A stretch of DNA of 64,000 nt from Candidatus Coatesiibacteriota bacterium. GTDB taxonomy: Bacteria; RBG-13-66-14; B26-G2; JAUVZD01. The translations under genes were made by a program, and so were the position numbers. Below are positions 18,602-26,800 of the stretch, piece after piece. Position 1 is the first letter of the stretch; each line of letters begins with the position of its first letter. The notes beneath the pieces were generated by a model. It made no database searches. It was not told the origin of the DNA and was given only the letters and a program-made list of their open reading frames with translations. The stretch is from the NCBI GenBank assembly GCA_030602715.1, contig JAUVZD010000011.1, positions 1 through 64,000 on the forward strand. The letters run 5' to 3'.

Positions 18602-19831
18602 ATGTCCCCAAAAACCAGACTCACCTCCCATGAACGAGCCCTGGTCCTCACCGTCTCCTCGGTCCACGCTTTGGTGCACATGGCTATGCTTGCTCTGCCC
18701 TGCCTGCTCCTTCCCATAAAGGAGGAATTCGGCACCAGCTTGGTGGGTGTGGCTTGGGCGGCAAACGCCGCCGGTCTGGCTTTCGGGCTCTTCGCCCTGC
18801 CGGCGGGCTTCCTCGCCGATCGCCTATCCCCCCGTTGGGCGCTCTCCCTCTGCCTGGTGGGCATGGGAATGTCGTCCCTCTTCACCGGGCTGTCAACCAA
18901 TATCTACACCTTCATCGTCGCCGTCTTCCTGCTGGGCGCCTTCGGGGGGTTATATCACCCCGCCGGGCTCTCCCTAATCTCGCAGGGGGTGAGCTCACGC
19001 CGGGCAAAAGCCATCTCCTATCACGGCATCGCCGGCTCCATAGGCTTAGCATGCGGACCCCTGCTAGCCGGAGTCATCTACTCCCTCTACAACTGGCGCC
19101 TCACCTATCACATCTATCTCTTCGCCTTCCTAGCCGCTCTGGCGTTTCTATTCCTGGTAGCACGCAAAACTTCTTCAGGTGAACCAACCAAGACCCCGAA
19201 TCCAAATAGCGCCGAAAACCCGGAACCAAAAACCTCCATCCGGCGCTTCTTCCTCACCCGGCGCATGCTCATCTTCTACGCCGCTTCCGCCACTACCAGC
19301 TTCGTCTTTCACGGCTCGCTCAACTTCCTTCCCACCTTCCTTGCCGAGCAGTTGGGTCCCCGCATTGAGGGTATAAACATTGTGCTGACCGGCAACATCT
19401 TCACCGCACTAATGCTCCTTTTAGGAGTGGTCGGTCAGTATGTGGGAGGGCTATTCCACGAAACGGTCAAGCAGACCAAAGTCCTGGCGATAGTGAACGG
19501 CGCAGTTACCGTCATGCTTCTAGGGATGGGGCTTTTCCTGGGCTGGTGGGTGCTTCCCTTCACCCTCCTGTTCGGGCTGATATATTTCGCCAACCAGCCC
19601 CTGACCAACACCCTGGCGGCAGATTTCTCCCCCAACGATATTCGGGGCAGAACCTACGGCATCCTCTTCATCACCAACTTCGGCTTGGGCTCCTTCGGAA
19701 GCTCGGTCGGCGGTTACATCGGAAGCGCAACGAGCCTCTCGTTCATCTACCTGGGAATGGCGGGTGCCAGTGTGGTGGGTTTTCTGCTGTGCGTCCTGTT
19801 GTATTTCCATATCAAGAAGTGCGGCAATTGA
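18602..19831 (+). CDS. Major facilitator superfamily transporter
   Basis: About 409 residues with 12 predicted transmembrane helices in two halves joined by a hydrophilic loop around residues 185-210. The MFS motif-A region LPAGFLADRLSPRWALSL is near residue 75, between helices 2 and 3. The substrate is unknown; the sequence does not match a subfamily I can name. I choose ATG 18602 because the track start at 18584 lies inside the -10 element. There is no ribosome-binding site, in keeping with a leaderless transcript. Confidence 0.88.
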   Translation: MSPKTRLTSHERALVLTVSSVHALVHMAMLALPCLLLPIKEEFGTSLVGVAWAANAAGLAFGLFALPAGFLADRLSPRWALSLCLVGMGMSSLFTGLSTNIYTFIVAVFLLGAFGGLYHPAGLSLISQGVSSRRAKAISYHGIAGSIGLACGPLLAGVIYSLYNWRLTYHIYLFAFLAALAFLFLVARKTSSGEPTKTPNPNSAENPEPKTSIRRFFLTRRMLIFYAASATTSFVFHGSLNFLPTFLAEQLGPRIEGINIVLTGNIFTALMLLLGVVGQYVGGLFHETVKQTKVLAIVNGAVTVMLLGMGLFLGWWVLPFTLLFGLIYFANQPLTNTLAADFSPNDIRGRTYGILFITNFGLGSFGSSVGGYIGSATSLSFIYLGMAGASVVGFLLCVLLYFHIKKCGN

Positions 19832-19894
19832 CGGATTGAGAAGACCAAAATTGACCGAGAAACGAGCGTATGAAATCCTTTCCTCTTTATCCAC

Positions 19895-19923
19895 TTGACC
19901 AAATCCCCGCACCAAGCTATAAT
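19895..19923 (+). promoter_or_regulatory. Promoter of the beta-flower gene cluster
   Basis: TTGACC (19895-19900), a 17-nt spacer and a perfect TATAAT (19918-19923). It lies about 40 nt upstream of the first repeat-protein gene and is probably the promoter for all three. Confidence 0.8.
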
Positions 19924-19965
19924 TCAGTTTTAATCTCCACACACAAAAGAAACCAGGGGGTTTTG

Positions 19966-20400
19966 ATGTTAAAAAGCACCTCCTTCATCATCCTTCTCCT
20001 GCTGGTAGCGGGCGGCACTTGGGCGGACATCACCATCACCGACAGCTCCTATCGCACCGTCGCTCACATTGAGGACGACGGCGATGTGCTTGATTCCTCA
20101 TATCACACCATCGGTCACATAGAGAGCGACGGCGACATCACCGACTCCAGCTACCGCACCATCGGACACATAGAGGAAGACGGCGACATAACCGACAGCT
20201 CCTATCGCATCATCGGGCACATTGAGGACGATGGGGACATAACCGACAGCTCCTACCGCACCATCGGGCACATTGAGGACGACGGGGACATCACCGACGA
20301 TTCCTACCGCACATTAGCCCACGCCGAGGACATGATGCTCGGTCAAAAACCGGTGGTCGCTGCTTATATCTTCTTCTTCACCAATATGTTGACCCCCTAA
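19966..20400 (+). CDS. Secreted 16-residue-repeat protein, 5-fold beta-flower type (1)
   Basis: 144 residues: signal peptide (1-20, ending TWA), then five tandem 16-residue units of the form DSSYRTIGHIEDDGDI and a shortened sixth ending AHAEDM. A hydrophobic C-terminus follows (VVAAYIFFFTNML). The repeat layout matches what is annotated as 5-fold beta-flower protein in Bacteroidota; that assignment rests on my recall of the pattern. The start ATG follows CAGGGGG; the track begins 32 codons early. It is the first of three tandem paralogues. Ligand and function are unknown; expected in the periplasm or at the surface. Confidence 0.82.
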   Translation: MLKSTSFIILLLLVAGGTWADITITDSSYRTVAHIEDDGDVLDSSYHTIGHIESDGDITDSSYRTIGHIEEDGDITDSSYRIIGHIEDDGDITDSSYRTIGHIEDDGDITDDSYRTLAHAEDMMLGQKPVVAAYIFFFTNMLTP

Positions 20401-20428
20401 ATTTGCCACCTTCATCACGAGGAAGACA

Positions 20429-20848
20429 ATGAACTTAAAGACACTCCTTTGTTTTATTCTCCTCATATCGTTGTCAATGCCCGCCTCCGCTGAGGTTATA
20501 AAGATATATCTGAACGATGAGTTCAAGGCGCTCATTGACGAGGATGGAGAGGTCTACGAGGGGAAAAAGCTAGCCGGGGAAATACAGGAGAACGGCGATG
20601 TCTTTTCAAAGAACACCTTCACCGCCTTCGTCAACAAATACGGCGATATGTATATCGGCAACACCCTCTACAGCAGTATTGAAGAAGACGGCGAGATCTA
20701 TATGAGCGGGCTTTACAAGGGTAAAATTGAGGAGAACGGCGACATCTACATAGGCGACGAGCTATCCGGCTACGCCGAGAACATGGACCCGGAGGAGCGC
20801 TGGAAGGTGATGGCTTATCTGATCCTCTTCGCCCGGGCGGTCAGATAG
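20429..20848 (+). CDS. Secreted repeat protein, 5-fold beta-flower type (2, divergent)
   Basis: 139 residues: signal peptide (1-21, MNLKTLLCFILLISLSMPASA), five degenerate 16-residue units with the pattern (E/Q)-(D/N)-G-(D/E)-(I/V)-(Y/F), a shortened sixth ending GYAENM, and a hydrophobic tail (KVMAYLILFARAV) like that of its neighbours. The repeats have diverged far more from each other than in the flanking paralogues, suggesting it is the oldest or most specialised member. It begins 28 nt after the first gene, so co-transcription is likely. Confidence 0.8.
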   Translation: MNLKTLLCFILLISLSMPASAEVIKIYLNDEFKALIDEDGEVYEGKKLAGEIQENGDVFSKNTFTAFVNKYGDMYIGNTLYSSIEEDGEIYMSGLYKGKIEENGDIYIGDELSGYAENMDPEERWKVMAYLILFARAVR

Positions 20849-20885
20849 AAATGCAATTTCCCACCGCACCATTGGAGGTAGTGCG

Positions 20886-21295
20886 ATGTATCTCAAAGTA
20901 GGTCTGACAATTACCATACTCCTCCTCGCCGGGGGGCTTTTGCGGACTTTGACATCTACATAGACGGCTCGTATGAGGGGCGGATTGAGAGCGACGGGGA
21001 CATCTACATAGACGGCTCTTACTGTGGTCGCATAGAGATGGACGGGGACGTCTATGTGGACGGCTCTTACGCCGGAAGAATTGAGGATGACGGCGATATC
21101 TACCTGGACGGCTCCTACTACGGGCGCATAGAGGACGACGGCGACATCTACATTGACGGCTCCTACACCGGCAGGATTGAGGACGACGGCGACATATACT
21201 TAGACGGCTCCTACTTCGGCAGGGCTAGCGACATGCCCTACGGCACAGCCCCACTGGTGGTGGGCTATCTGATATTCTTTGCCGGGTATTTGTAG
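20886..21295 (+). pseudogene. Secreted repeat protein, 5-fold beta-flower type (3), frameshifted in a G6 tract
   Basis: The ATG at 20886 follows GGAGG and opens a signal peptide (MYLKVGLTITILLLAGG). After GCC and six G (20931-20936) the frame runs into TAG. Adding one G restores LAGGAFADFDIYIDGSY and then five near-perfect 16-residue units (DGSYEGRIESDGDIYI type), a sixth ending GRASDM, and the family's hydrophobic tail (LVVGYLIFFAGYL). The track shows only the distal fragment from 21038. The gene is otherwise pristine, so a sequencing error or slipped-strand phase variation is more likely than decay. Confidence 0.85.
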
Positions 21296-21545
21296 GGGAG
21301 CGTCTTCAAAAGGAACCGACAGTCCCCGAACTGGGGCTAGTCTATAACCGTCTAAAATAACGCCACACCTTCATTTTTTTATGTGAACATCCGGACGACA
21401 ACGGCACAATGCAAATTAGAGAATCCTTTAAAAATCAGTTCTTTAGACTTGAAAATCTAAGCGTCCTGCTTCGTTCCCCAACTTCGCATAAACTACAACC
21501 CATAATCACCTTAAACCCTAACGACCCAACAATCGGCAGACCAAG
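21296..21545. other. Intergenic region with a weak hairpin
   Basis: A 250-nt gap. AGTCCCC/GGGGCT (about 21325-21341) could be a terminator stem for the beta-flower cluster, but it lacks a good T-run. No convincing promoter or RNA element was found ahead of the GlcD-like gene. Confidence 0.4.
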
Positions 21546-22964
21546 ATGAATATGAAGCTCAGCAGAGAGACTCTCCTACCTCCCCCTCTGCCTAAAGCCT
21601 TCGTCAAGGCTCTCAAGAGGATTGTCGGAAAGGAGCAGGTTTTCACCTCCGGACCGGAGATGGTGGCTTACTCCTTTGACGCCACCAAACTCGCCTCCTG
21701 GCCGCAGGCGGTGGTCATACCCACCGAGCAAAGCCAGGTAGCCCCGGTGGTTCGGCTCTGTAATCAACATATGGTTCATCTCATCCCCCGAGGCGAAGGG
21801 ACCGGCTTCACCGGGGGAACCGTGCCCGTCACCGGAGGAGTAGTCCTGGTGTTGAACGAGCTGAACGCCATCTCCTTCAAACCTGGTCCGCCTCCCTATA
21901 TAGAGGCTGAGGTGGGGGCTGTCACCACCAGAATTCAAGACCTAGCAGGTGAAAACGGTTATTTCTACCCTCCGGACCCGGCAAGCCAGAAGTATTCAAC
22001 CATCGGAGGGAATGTCGCCGTCGGCGCCGGGGGACCCCATTGTCTGAAATACGGCACCACCAGGGACTATGTGTTGGGCTTGGACTTGGTTCTACCCGAT
22101 GGAGAAGAGGTGAGCGTTAACCGAAACGATGAAAGAAGAGACCTACTGGAGTTGCTCATCGGCTCCGAAGGTACCCTGGGGGTGATAGTGAGAGTGCGTC
22201 TCAGACTGGTCCCCGAACCCCCCCACACCGCCTCAATGATGGTCGCCTTCAAGGACAATATCTCCGCCATACGCGGCGTCTCCCGCGTGGTGGCGGACGG
22301 ACTGATCCCCTCAAAGCTGGAGTTCATTGATAATCAATGCCTCAAAGCCATCGGCGGTTACATGGAGAGCCCACTACCCACCGAGGGGGCGGTGATACTT
22401 ATGGAGGAGGACGGCTCGCCCGAGGATGTGGACTTTACCCTGAAGAGAGCCGCCGAGCTAGCCCGCAAAGAGGGAGCGGTGGACATCCTCATTTCCGAGG
22501 ATGAGGAGACCAAGGACTTGCTCTGGGAGGCACGTAACGCCATCTCCCCCTCTCTTTCCCGCTACGGACCGACCAAGATAAACGAAGATGTCTGCGTGCC
22601 CATTGACCATATGGCGGAAGTAATGGATAAGATAGAGGGTATAGCCCACAAGCGTGGGGTCTTCGTTGCCAATTTCGGTCATGCCGGCGACGGCAACATT
22701 CATGTGAATTTCATAGGCGATGCTCGTCGTCCCAAGGAGATAGCCGAGATAGAAAAAGCGGTGGAGGAGGTCTTCGCCCTGGTCCTATCCGTCAACGGAA
22801 CCATCACCGGCGAACATGGGGAGGCAATCACCAAGCAGAGCTTCCTCCCCGACGAGGTCTCGCCCCTGGCCTACTCCCTCTTCAAGAGGATTAAGAATAG
22901 TCTTGATGGCGAGGGCATGTTCAACCCGGGCAAGATATTTCCCCTTGAAAACCCGCCGGCATAA
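21546..22964 (+). CDS. glcD: FAD-linked 2-hydroxyacid oxidase, GlcD/D-lactate dehydrogenase type
   Basis: 472 residues. The FAD_binding_4 domain contains PRGEGTGFTGGTVP (about residues 80-93), YPPDPAS, STIGGNVAVGAGGPHCLKYG and IGSEGTLGVI. The C-terminal FAD-oxidase_C domain carries NFGHAGDGNIHVN (about 378-390) with the substrate-site histidines and ends in GEHGEA and MFNPGKIFP. It oxidises glycolate or D-lactate. A GlcE-like gene is at 9925, not adjacent, and no GlcF is seen. The start could be ATG 21546 or 21552; no ribosome-binding site is clear. Confidence 0.9.
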   Translation: MNMKLSRETLLPPPLPKAFVKALKRIVGKEQVFTSGPEMVAYSFDATKLASWPQAVVIPTEQSQVAPVVRLCNQHMVHLIPRGEGTGFTGGTVPVTGGVVLVLNELNAISFKPGPPPYIEAEVGAVTTRIQDLAGENGYFYPPDPASQKYSTIGGNVAVGAGGPHCLKYGTTRDYVLGLDLVLPDGEEVSVNRNDERRDLLELLIGSEGTLGVIVRVRLRLVPEPPHTASMMVAFKDNISAIRGVSRVVADGLIPSKLEFIDNQCLKAIGGYMESPLPTEGAVILMEEDGSPEDVDFTLKRAAELARKEGAVDILISEDEETKDLLWEARNAISPSLSRYGPTKINEDVCVPIDHMAEVMDKIEGIAHKRGVFVANFGHAGDGNIHVNFIGDARRPKEIAEIEKAVEEVFALVLSVNGTITGEHGEAITKQSFLPDEVSPLAYSLFKRIKNSLDGEGMFNPGKIFPLENPPA

Positions 22965-23004
22965 TGGTAACATCACATAAAAAGGTGGAACACAGGAGGA
23001 TGGT

Positions 23005-23334
23005 ATGGCTTCGGAGAATGTCCAAGAACTGACCGAGAGCGATTTTGATAACATTGTTGCGGAATCAGAACTGCCAGTGCTGGTTGACTTCTGGGCGGAA
23101 TGGTGTCCCCCCTGCAAGATTCTCTCTCCACGTTTGGAGAACATCACCAAAAAACTGAAGGGACAACTGCTGGTCGGAGCTGTTGATGTGGGGGAAAACC
23201 CGAATTTGGCGGCAAAGTTTAATGTCACCGGCATCCCCACCCTGATCTTCTTCAAGGACGGTAAGGCGCATACCACCATCGTCGGAGCGGTCAGCGAGGA
23301 GGAGATATTAGCCGCCTTCAATAAACTCAAGTAG
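23005..23334 (+). CDS. trxA: Thioredoxin with CPPC active site
   Basis: 109 residues, the usual thioredoxin length, preceded by AGGAGG. The fold markers are VLVDFWAEWCPPCKILSP, the conserved cis-proline in TGIPTLIFFKDG and the C-terminal helix. The active site is WCPPC, not the usual WCGPC; the residues between the cysteines set the redox potential, so this may be a specialised thiol reductant or oxidase. No signal peptide, so cytoplasmic. Thioredoxin reductase lies 1.2 kb downstream, separated by the divergent nadE. Confidence 0.93.
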   Translation: MASENVQELTESDFDNIVAESELPVLVDFWAEWCPPCKILSPRLENITKKLKGQLLVGAVDVGENPNLAAKFNVTGIPTLIFFKDGKAHTTIVGAVSEEEILAAFNKLK

Positions 23335-23350
23335 GTCTTTTATATAATAA

Positions 23351-23388
23351 ATGGGGAGCTGTATATTCCAGCTCCCCATTCTTTCTTG
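23351..23388 (+). terminator. Terminator after trxA
   Basis: ATGGGGAGCTG/CAGCTCCCCAT form an 11-bp perfect stem with a 7-nt loop, followed by TCTTTCTT. It lies between convergent trxA and nadE. Confidence 0.88.
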
Positions 23389-23448
23389 CCGATTTAAAGC
23401 CATGATTCTTCCTAACCCACCCCTCCTAACCAACCGCCGTTAAACTCT

Positions 23449-24294
23449 CTACAACCACTCCTTCAGATTGGGGGGGACTTCCCCGAACCGCCAGCCGGAT
23501 AGATGGGCGATGGGGACGGGCATACGCTTGAACTGATTGGCGAGGAAGGTCCGCACCACCAGCCTGCACTTATCCTCAGGGAAACCCAAGGCTGATACCT
23601 CATCCCTGCCCATCGCCAGATCAAAAACCCGATAAGCAAAGGCATCCAGCAGGGGATAGGTTATGCCCATCTCCTCCTCATCGGTCTGCCCCTCCCAGAG
23701 CCCCGCCGAGGGCGTCTTTTTGATGAGCCAGCCGGGCAAACCCAGGTGTTCGGCAAGCCATCTGATCTGGGTCTTATACAAGCCCCCCAAGGGGTTGAAG
23801 GCGCAAGCCAAATCGCCAAAGAGTGTGCCGTAGCCCATTATCAACTCGCTCTTGTTGCTGGTGCCCACAACCACCGCCTGGTGCGCCTTGGAACGGTCGT
23901 AGAGGACCATCATGCGCAGGCGAGCCATCAGGTTACCCCGCCGCAGCTGGTCCATGGAGGGTTCGGGGTTCGGATAAGCTTTGACCATCGGGCTTATGTC
24001 AACCGCCGTGGCAAGCACCCCCAAATGCTTTGCAACCTTAATTGCTTCAGGAGAGGAATCGGCGCAGAAGGCAGCCGCCGGGAGCGAATAGGCGAATATA
24101 TGTTCGGCGCCCACCGCCCGAATTGCCAGGGCACAGGAGACCGCCGAGTCCAGCCCCCCGGAGAGACCCAGAACCAGGTTGGGCAGACCGGTAGCCTCCA
24201 GTTGAGTGCGGATGAACTCGGACAGGGTGGATTCCACCTCCGCCCAATCCCGCTTCAGGGGTTGTAGGAGTTCCGCAAGCCTACCCTCATCCAT
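23449..24294 (-). CDS. nadE: NAD+ synthetase
   Basis: About 281 residues, the short ammonia-dependent type without a glutaminase domain. It adenylates and amidates deamido-NAD. The ATP-pyrophosphatase P-loop is LGLSGGLDSAVS (about residues 41-52). Other family segments are VVGTSNKSELIMGYGTLFGD, LYKTQIRWLAEHLGLP, KTPSAGLWEGQTDEEEMG and the final PLLDAFAY. The track starts 28 codons early; ATG 24294 follows GGGAG by six bases. A promoter with an extended -10 lies just upstream. Confidence 0.93.
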   Translation of the reverse strand: MDEGRLAELLQPLKRDWAEVESTLSEFIRTQLEATGLPNLVLGLSGGLDSAVSCALAIRAVGAEHIFAYSLPAAAFCADSSPEAIKVAKHLGVLATAVDISPMVKAYPNPEPSMDQLRRGNLMARLRMMVLYDRSKAHQAVVVGTSNKSELIMGYGTLFGDLACAFNPLGGLYKTQIRWLAEHLGLPGWLIKKTPSAGLWEGQTDEEEMGITYPLLDAFAYRVFDLAMGRDEVSALGFPEDKCRLVVRTFLANQFKRMPVPIAHLSGWRFGEVPPNLKEWL

Positions 24295-24332
24295 ATGTAT
24301 CTCCCGGCTTCTTGCATTAATTACTTTGACGC

Positions 24333-24343
24333 AGTATAGCATA
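24333..24343 (-). promoter_or_regulatory. Extended -10 promoter of nadE
   Basis: The minus strand reads TATGCTATACT, an extended -10 (TGC plus TATACT at 24338-24333), 38 nt upstream of the nadE ATG. Confidence 0.55.
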
Positions 24344-24416
24344 ATGGTGAGGAAGCGAGAAGGGAAATGAGGACACACGTCCTGACCATCTCAGAGTAAA
24401 GATTTTTCAGAATCTT

Positions 24417-24445
24417 TTGACTTTTAATTATGTTTGCTATATACT
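24417..24445 (+). promoter_or_regulatory. Sigma-70-type promoter of trxB
   Basis: TTGACT (24417-24422), a 17-nt spacer and TATACT (24440-24445). It gives a leader of about 128 nt, unusually long for this window, which contains a bulged stem (TCCAGTCCT with AGGATGGA) and the small ORF at 24464. Confidence 0.75.
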
Positions 24446-24463
24446 ACTAAACCGTCTTGAACG

Positions 24464-24583
24464 ATGTTGGATTTTAACAGGGGAAGGAGTTCAAGTTACT
24501 TTGGGGCTACACCAGGTGATGAATCCAGTCCTGAGAAAAGGATGGAGCCGAATTTCGTAAAACAGGTGGTGATTTTGAAATGA
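24464..24583 (+). CDS. Possible leader ORF overlapping the trxB start
   Basis: A 39-codon ORF (begins MLDFNRGRSSSYFGA) opens about 12 nt after the predicted transcription start and ends in a TGA that overlaps the trxB ATG (ATGA). It has no ribosome-binding site of its own. An open frame of this length arises by chance in roughly one case in seven, so the evidence is positional: its exact overlap with trxB would allow translational coupling. It is too short for the ORF track. Confidence 0.3.
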   Translation: MLDFNRGRSSSYFGATPGDESSPEKRMEPNFVKQVVILK

Positions 24584-25509
24584 ACAATGTCACCCACGAT
24601 GTCATCATTGTAGGAGGTGGTCCTGCAGGACTGACTGCAGCAATATACACCTCAAGAGAAAGGCTTGATACCCTTTTGCTTGAAAAAGGTCTATGCGGAG
24701 GATTACCCGCAACTACGGATTTGATAGAGAACTACCCCGGTTTTCCGCAAGGAATAAAGGGAATGGACTTGATGAATAAGATCAAGGAGCAGGCTCTGAG
24801 ATTCGGCACAAATGTGATTGAATTTAAGGAGGTAAAGAGAATTGCACCAGCGGGAGAAAAGATAAAGGTGCAAACAGACGAAGAGCAGTATACCGCTCAT
24901 GCAGTGATAGTAGCTTCAGGTAGCACCCCCAAGAAATTAAATATTCCCGGCGAGGAAGAATATCAGGGTAAAGGCGTCTCTTACTGTGTCACCTGTGACG
25001 GACCATTATACGCAGATAAAGATGTCGCTGTCATTGGATGTGGAAACTCTGGATTACAAGAAGGAGAAGCCCTTCTCAAGCATGTAAAGAGTATAACCTT
25101 TATTGAGTTCCTGCCTCACATGACCGCCGAAAAAATATTGCAGGAGAGATTGCAGGAGAGCGAAAAAACAAGGTTCCTCTTAAACCATATGCTCACCTCA
25201 ATAAACGGCGATACTCAGGTCAATTCCGTTACAGTAAAGAACCGTCAGACCGGCGAGGAAGAGCAGATTAAAGTCTCAGGCGTCTTTATATATGCGGGAT
25301 TTTCACCCAAATCCAAACTTTTAGAGGGCATCGTTGAATTGGATAGTTCAGGGTATATCAAGGCGAATGAAAATATGGAAACTTCCCTGCCCGGCATATA
25401 TGTAGCCGGTGATGTGCGCTCAAAGAAGGTCCGCCAGATAGATTCCGCCTGCGCGGATGCCACCATAGCCGCCATATCGGCCAGGGACTACATAAGAGAA
25501 CTAGCATAA
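24580..25509 (+). CDS. trxB: Thioredoxin reductase
   Basis: 309 residues, standard for low-molecular-weight TrxR; an NADPH-dependent flavoenzyme that reduces thioredoxin. Motifs are the N-terminal FAD site IVGGGPAGLTAA, the redox centre YCVTCDG (CxxC, about residues 135-141), the NADP-binding GCGNSGLQEGEALL (about 153-166) and the C-terminal FAD-contact GIYVAGDVRSKKVRQ. GGTGG lies ahead of the ATG. Base composition is somewhat more AT-rich than nadE. It likely works with trxA at 23005. Confidence 0.94.
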   Translation: MNNVTHDVIIVGGGPAGLTAAIYTSRERLDTLLLEKGLCGGLPATTDLIENYPGFPQGIKGMDLMNKIKEQALRFGTNVIEFKEVKRIAPAGEKIKVQTDEEQYTAHAVIVASGSTPKKLNIPGEEEYQGKGVSYCVTCDGPLYADKDVAVIGCGNSGLQEGEALLKHVKSITFIEFLPHMTAEKILQERLQESEKTRFLLNHMLTSINGDTQVNSVTVKNRQTGEEEQIKVSGVFIYAGFSPKSKLLEGIVELDSSGYIKANENMETSLPGIYVAGDVRSKKVRQIDSACADATIAAISARDYIRELA

Positions 25510-25560
25510 AGTGAAAGAATATGAATTTTTGCAATAAAGAAATATCGTAGATTACAAGAT

Positions 25561-25595
25561 GCCCCCCCATTCTTCCCGAACGGGGGGCTTTCTCT
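25561..25595 (+). terminator. Terminator after trxB
   Basis: GCCCCCC/GGGGGGC stem with an inner ATTCTTCCCGAAC-type loop, followed by TTTCTCTGC. It lies between convergent trxB and the ARPP-1 gene. Confidence 0.75.
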
Positions 25596-25621
25596 GCTTA
25601 TTTTTCGCCGACTATCAGAGT

Positions 25622-26575
25622 CTAATACACATTGAGGTGCACTTTCTTGTTCTCAAATTCCAGCTCGTAGGCGCTCATGGCTCCCTTGGTCAGGCTTGCC
25701 CGATTCTGGGTGCCGTCATCAAAGAGCTCCTCGCGGTCTGCGTCCCCCAGTTGAGCCAGATACTCCTCCATCTCAGAGGCGCTGGGCACCTCCCCCAAGC
25801 CGGAGGAGAGCACCCCATCCATGGAGTAACTGGTCAGAAGACGGGTCCAGACCTTCTTGAACAGGTCGTGGTTGGCAAAAATATCCCCGGCTTGAATGCT
25901 CCCCTCGGAGACCACGATCACCCCCACCACTTCCTTGTCATCTACCAGGTCCTCAAAAGCCTTCTTATACTCCTCTACCTGCTCCAGAAATTCTTCGTCA
26001 CTGTAGCTTGCGGTCAGGGTGTCGCTTGCGGAATAGACCCCCACCCCCTCATTGACCAAGGAGACATCGCTCCAGACGGCGGATTGGTCCATCTTCTTCT
26101 GAGCGCTGTAGCGGATTATTGAGGGGGCTATCTCCTCCTTGTAGCTAAACTCGGCGCTCACCTCGGTCCATCGCCCGGCTTCCACACAGAAGACATCCAC
26201 ATAATACTTGCCCCCCGGTGGAACCACCATATCGTAGGAGATGATGCGGTCCTGCTTGGCGCCCCGGATTATCTCCCCGGCCAGTAGGATAACGTTTTTA
26301 CCAGTGTAATTGTTCACCTCAAGTAGATTGACCGAAGCCCCCTCGGAGAGCTCGGTAATCTTGAACTGTCCGCTCTCAATAGCCTCACCCATGGTGAGGA
26401 TATCGCCAATCTTCTCTCCGCCCTTGGGGAGATAGATGGGATAGACCGCCAGATTGCCGTGTATCTCGGGTTTGCCCACGGAAAGTTGGGAGTAGAAATC
26501 CTCGGCAGACAGCGGGGCAGATAGGAAGGCGAGAGAGACTACCAGAGAGAGAAGGGGAATTAAAATTTTTTTCAC
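25622..26575 (-). CDS. Exported ARPP-1-domain protein
   Basis: 317 residues. GTG start four bases after AGGAGG; signal peptide 1-24 (MKKILIPLLSLVVSLAFLSAPLSA). The mature protein matches the ARPP-1 family: EAIESGQFKITELSEG, then LLAGEIIRGAKQDRII (about residues 96-111) and DMVVPPGGKYYVDVFCVE. The family's biochemical function is not established; its name comes from association with ADP-ribosyl-glycohydrolase and phosphatase-type domains. This copy is periplasmic or exported and stands alone between terminators. Confidence 0.8.
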   Translation of the reverse strand: MKKILIPLLSLVVSLAFLSAPLSAEDFYSQLSVGKPEIHGNLAVYPIYLPKGGEKIGDILTMGEAIESGQFKITELSEGASVNLLEVNNYTGKNVILLAGEIIRGAKQDRIISYDMVVPPGGKYYVDVFCVEAGRWTEVSAEFSYKEEIAPSIIRYSAQKKMDQSAVWSDVSLVNEGVGVYSASDTLTASYSDEEFLEQVEEYKKAFEDLVDDKEVVGVIVVSEGSIQAGDIFANHDLFKKVWTRLLTSYSMDGVLSSGLGEVPSASEMEEYLAQLGDADREELFDDGTQNRASLTKGAMSAYELEFENKKVHLNVY

Positions 26576-26710
26576 AAAGACCTCCTGAATTGATGTTAAT
26601 TCGGGTTTCTATGATATTTGACATAGCAATTCAGGTAGGAGTTTAAACGGGTAAGTCAAATTTAGGTACTATACACACGAAAATTTTTCCTGAAAAACAC
26701 GAAGTTTTTC

Positions 26711-26739
26711 TTGAAAAACTTAGTTTTATATGCTATTTT
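26711..26739 (+). promoter_or_regulatory. Promoter of the barrel-protein gene
   Basis: TTGAAA (26711-26716), a 17-nt spacer and TATTTT (26734-26739) with a TGC extension (TATATGCTATTTT). Upstream, GAAAAAC/GTTTTTC form a short dyad. Confidence 0.6.
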
Positions 26740-26800
26740 CAATTATAAGTTTTAACTAATTATTTTCTATTTTCCAACCCTTAGATTAAGGAGGAAATTT

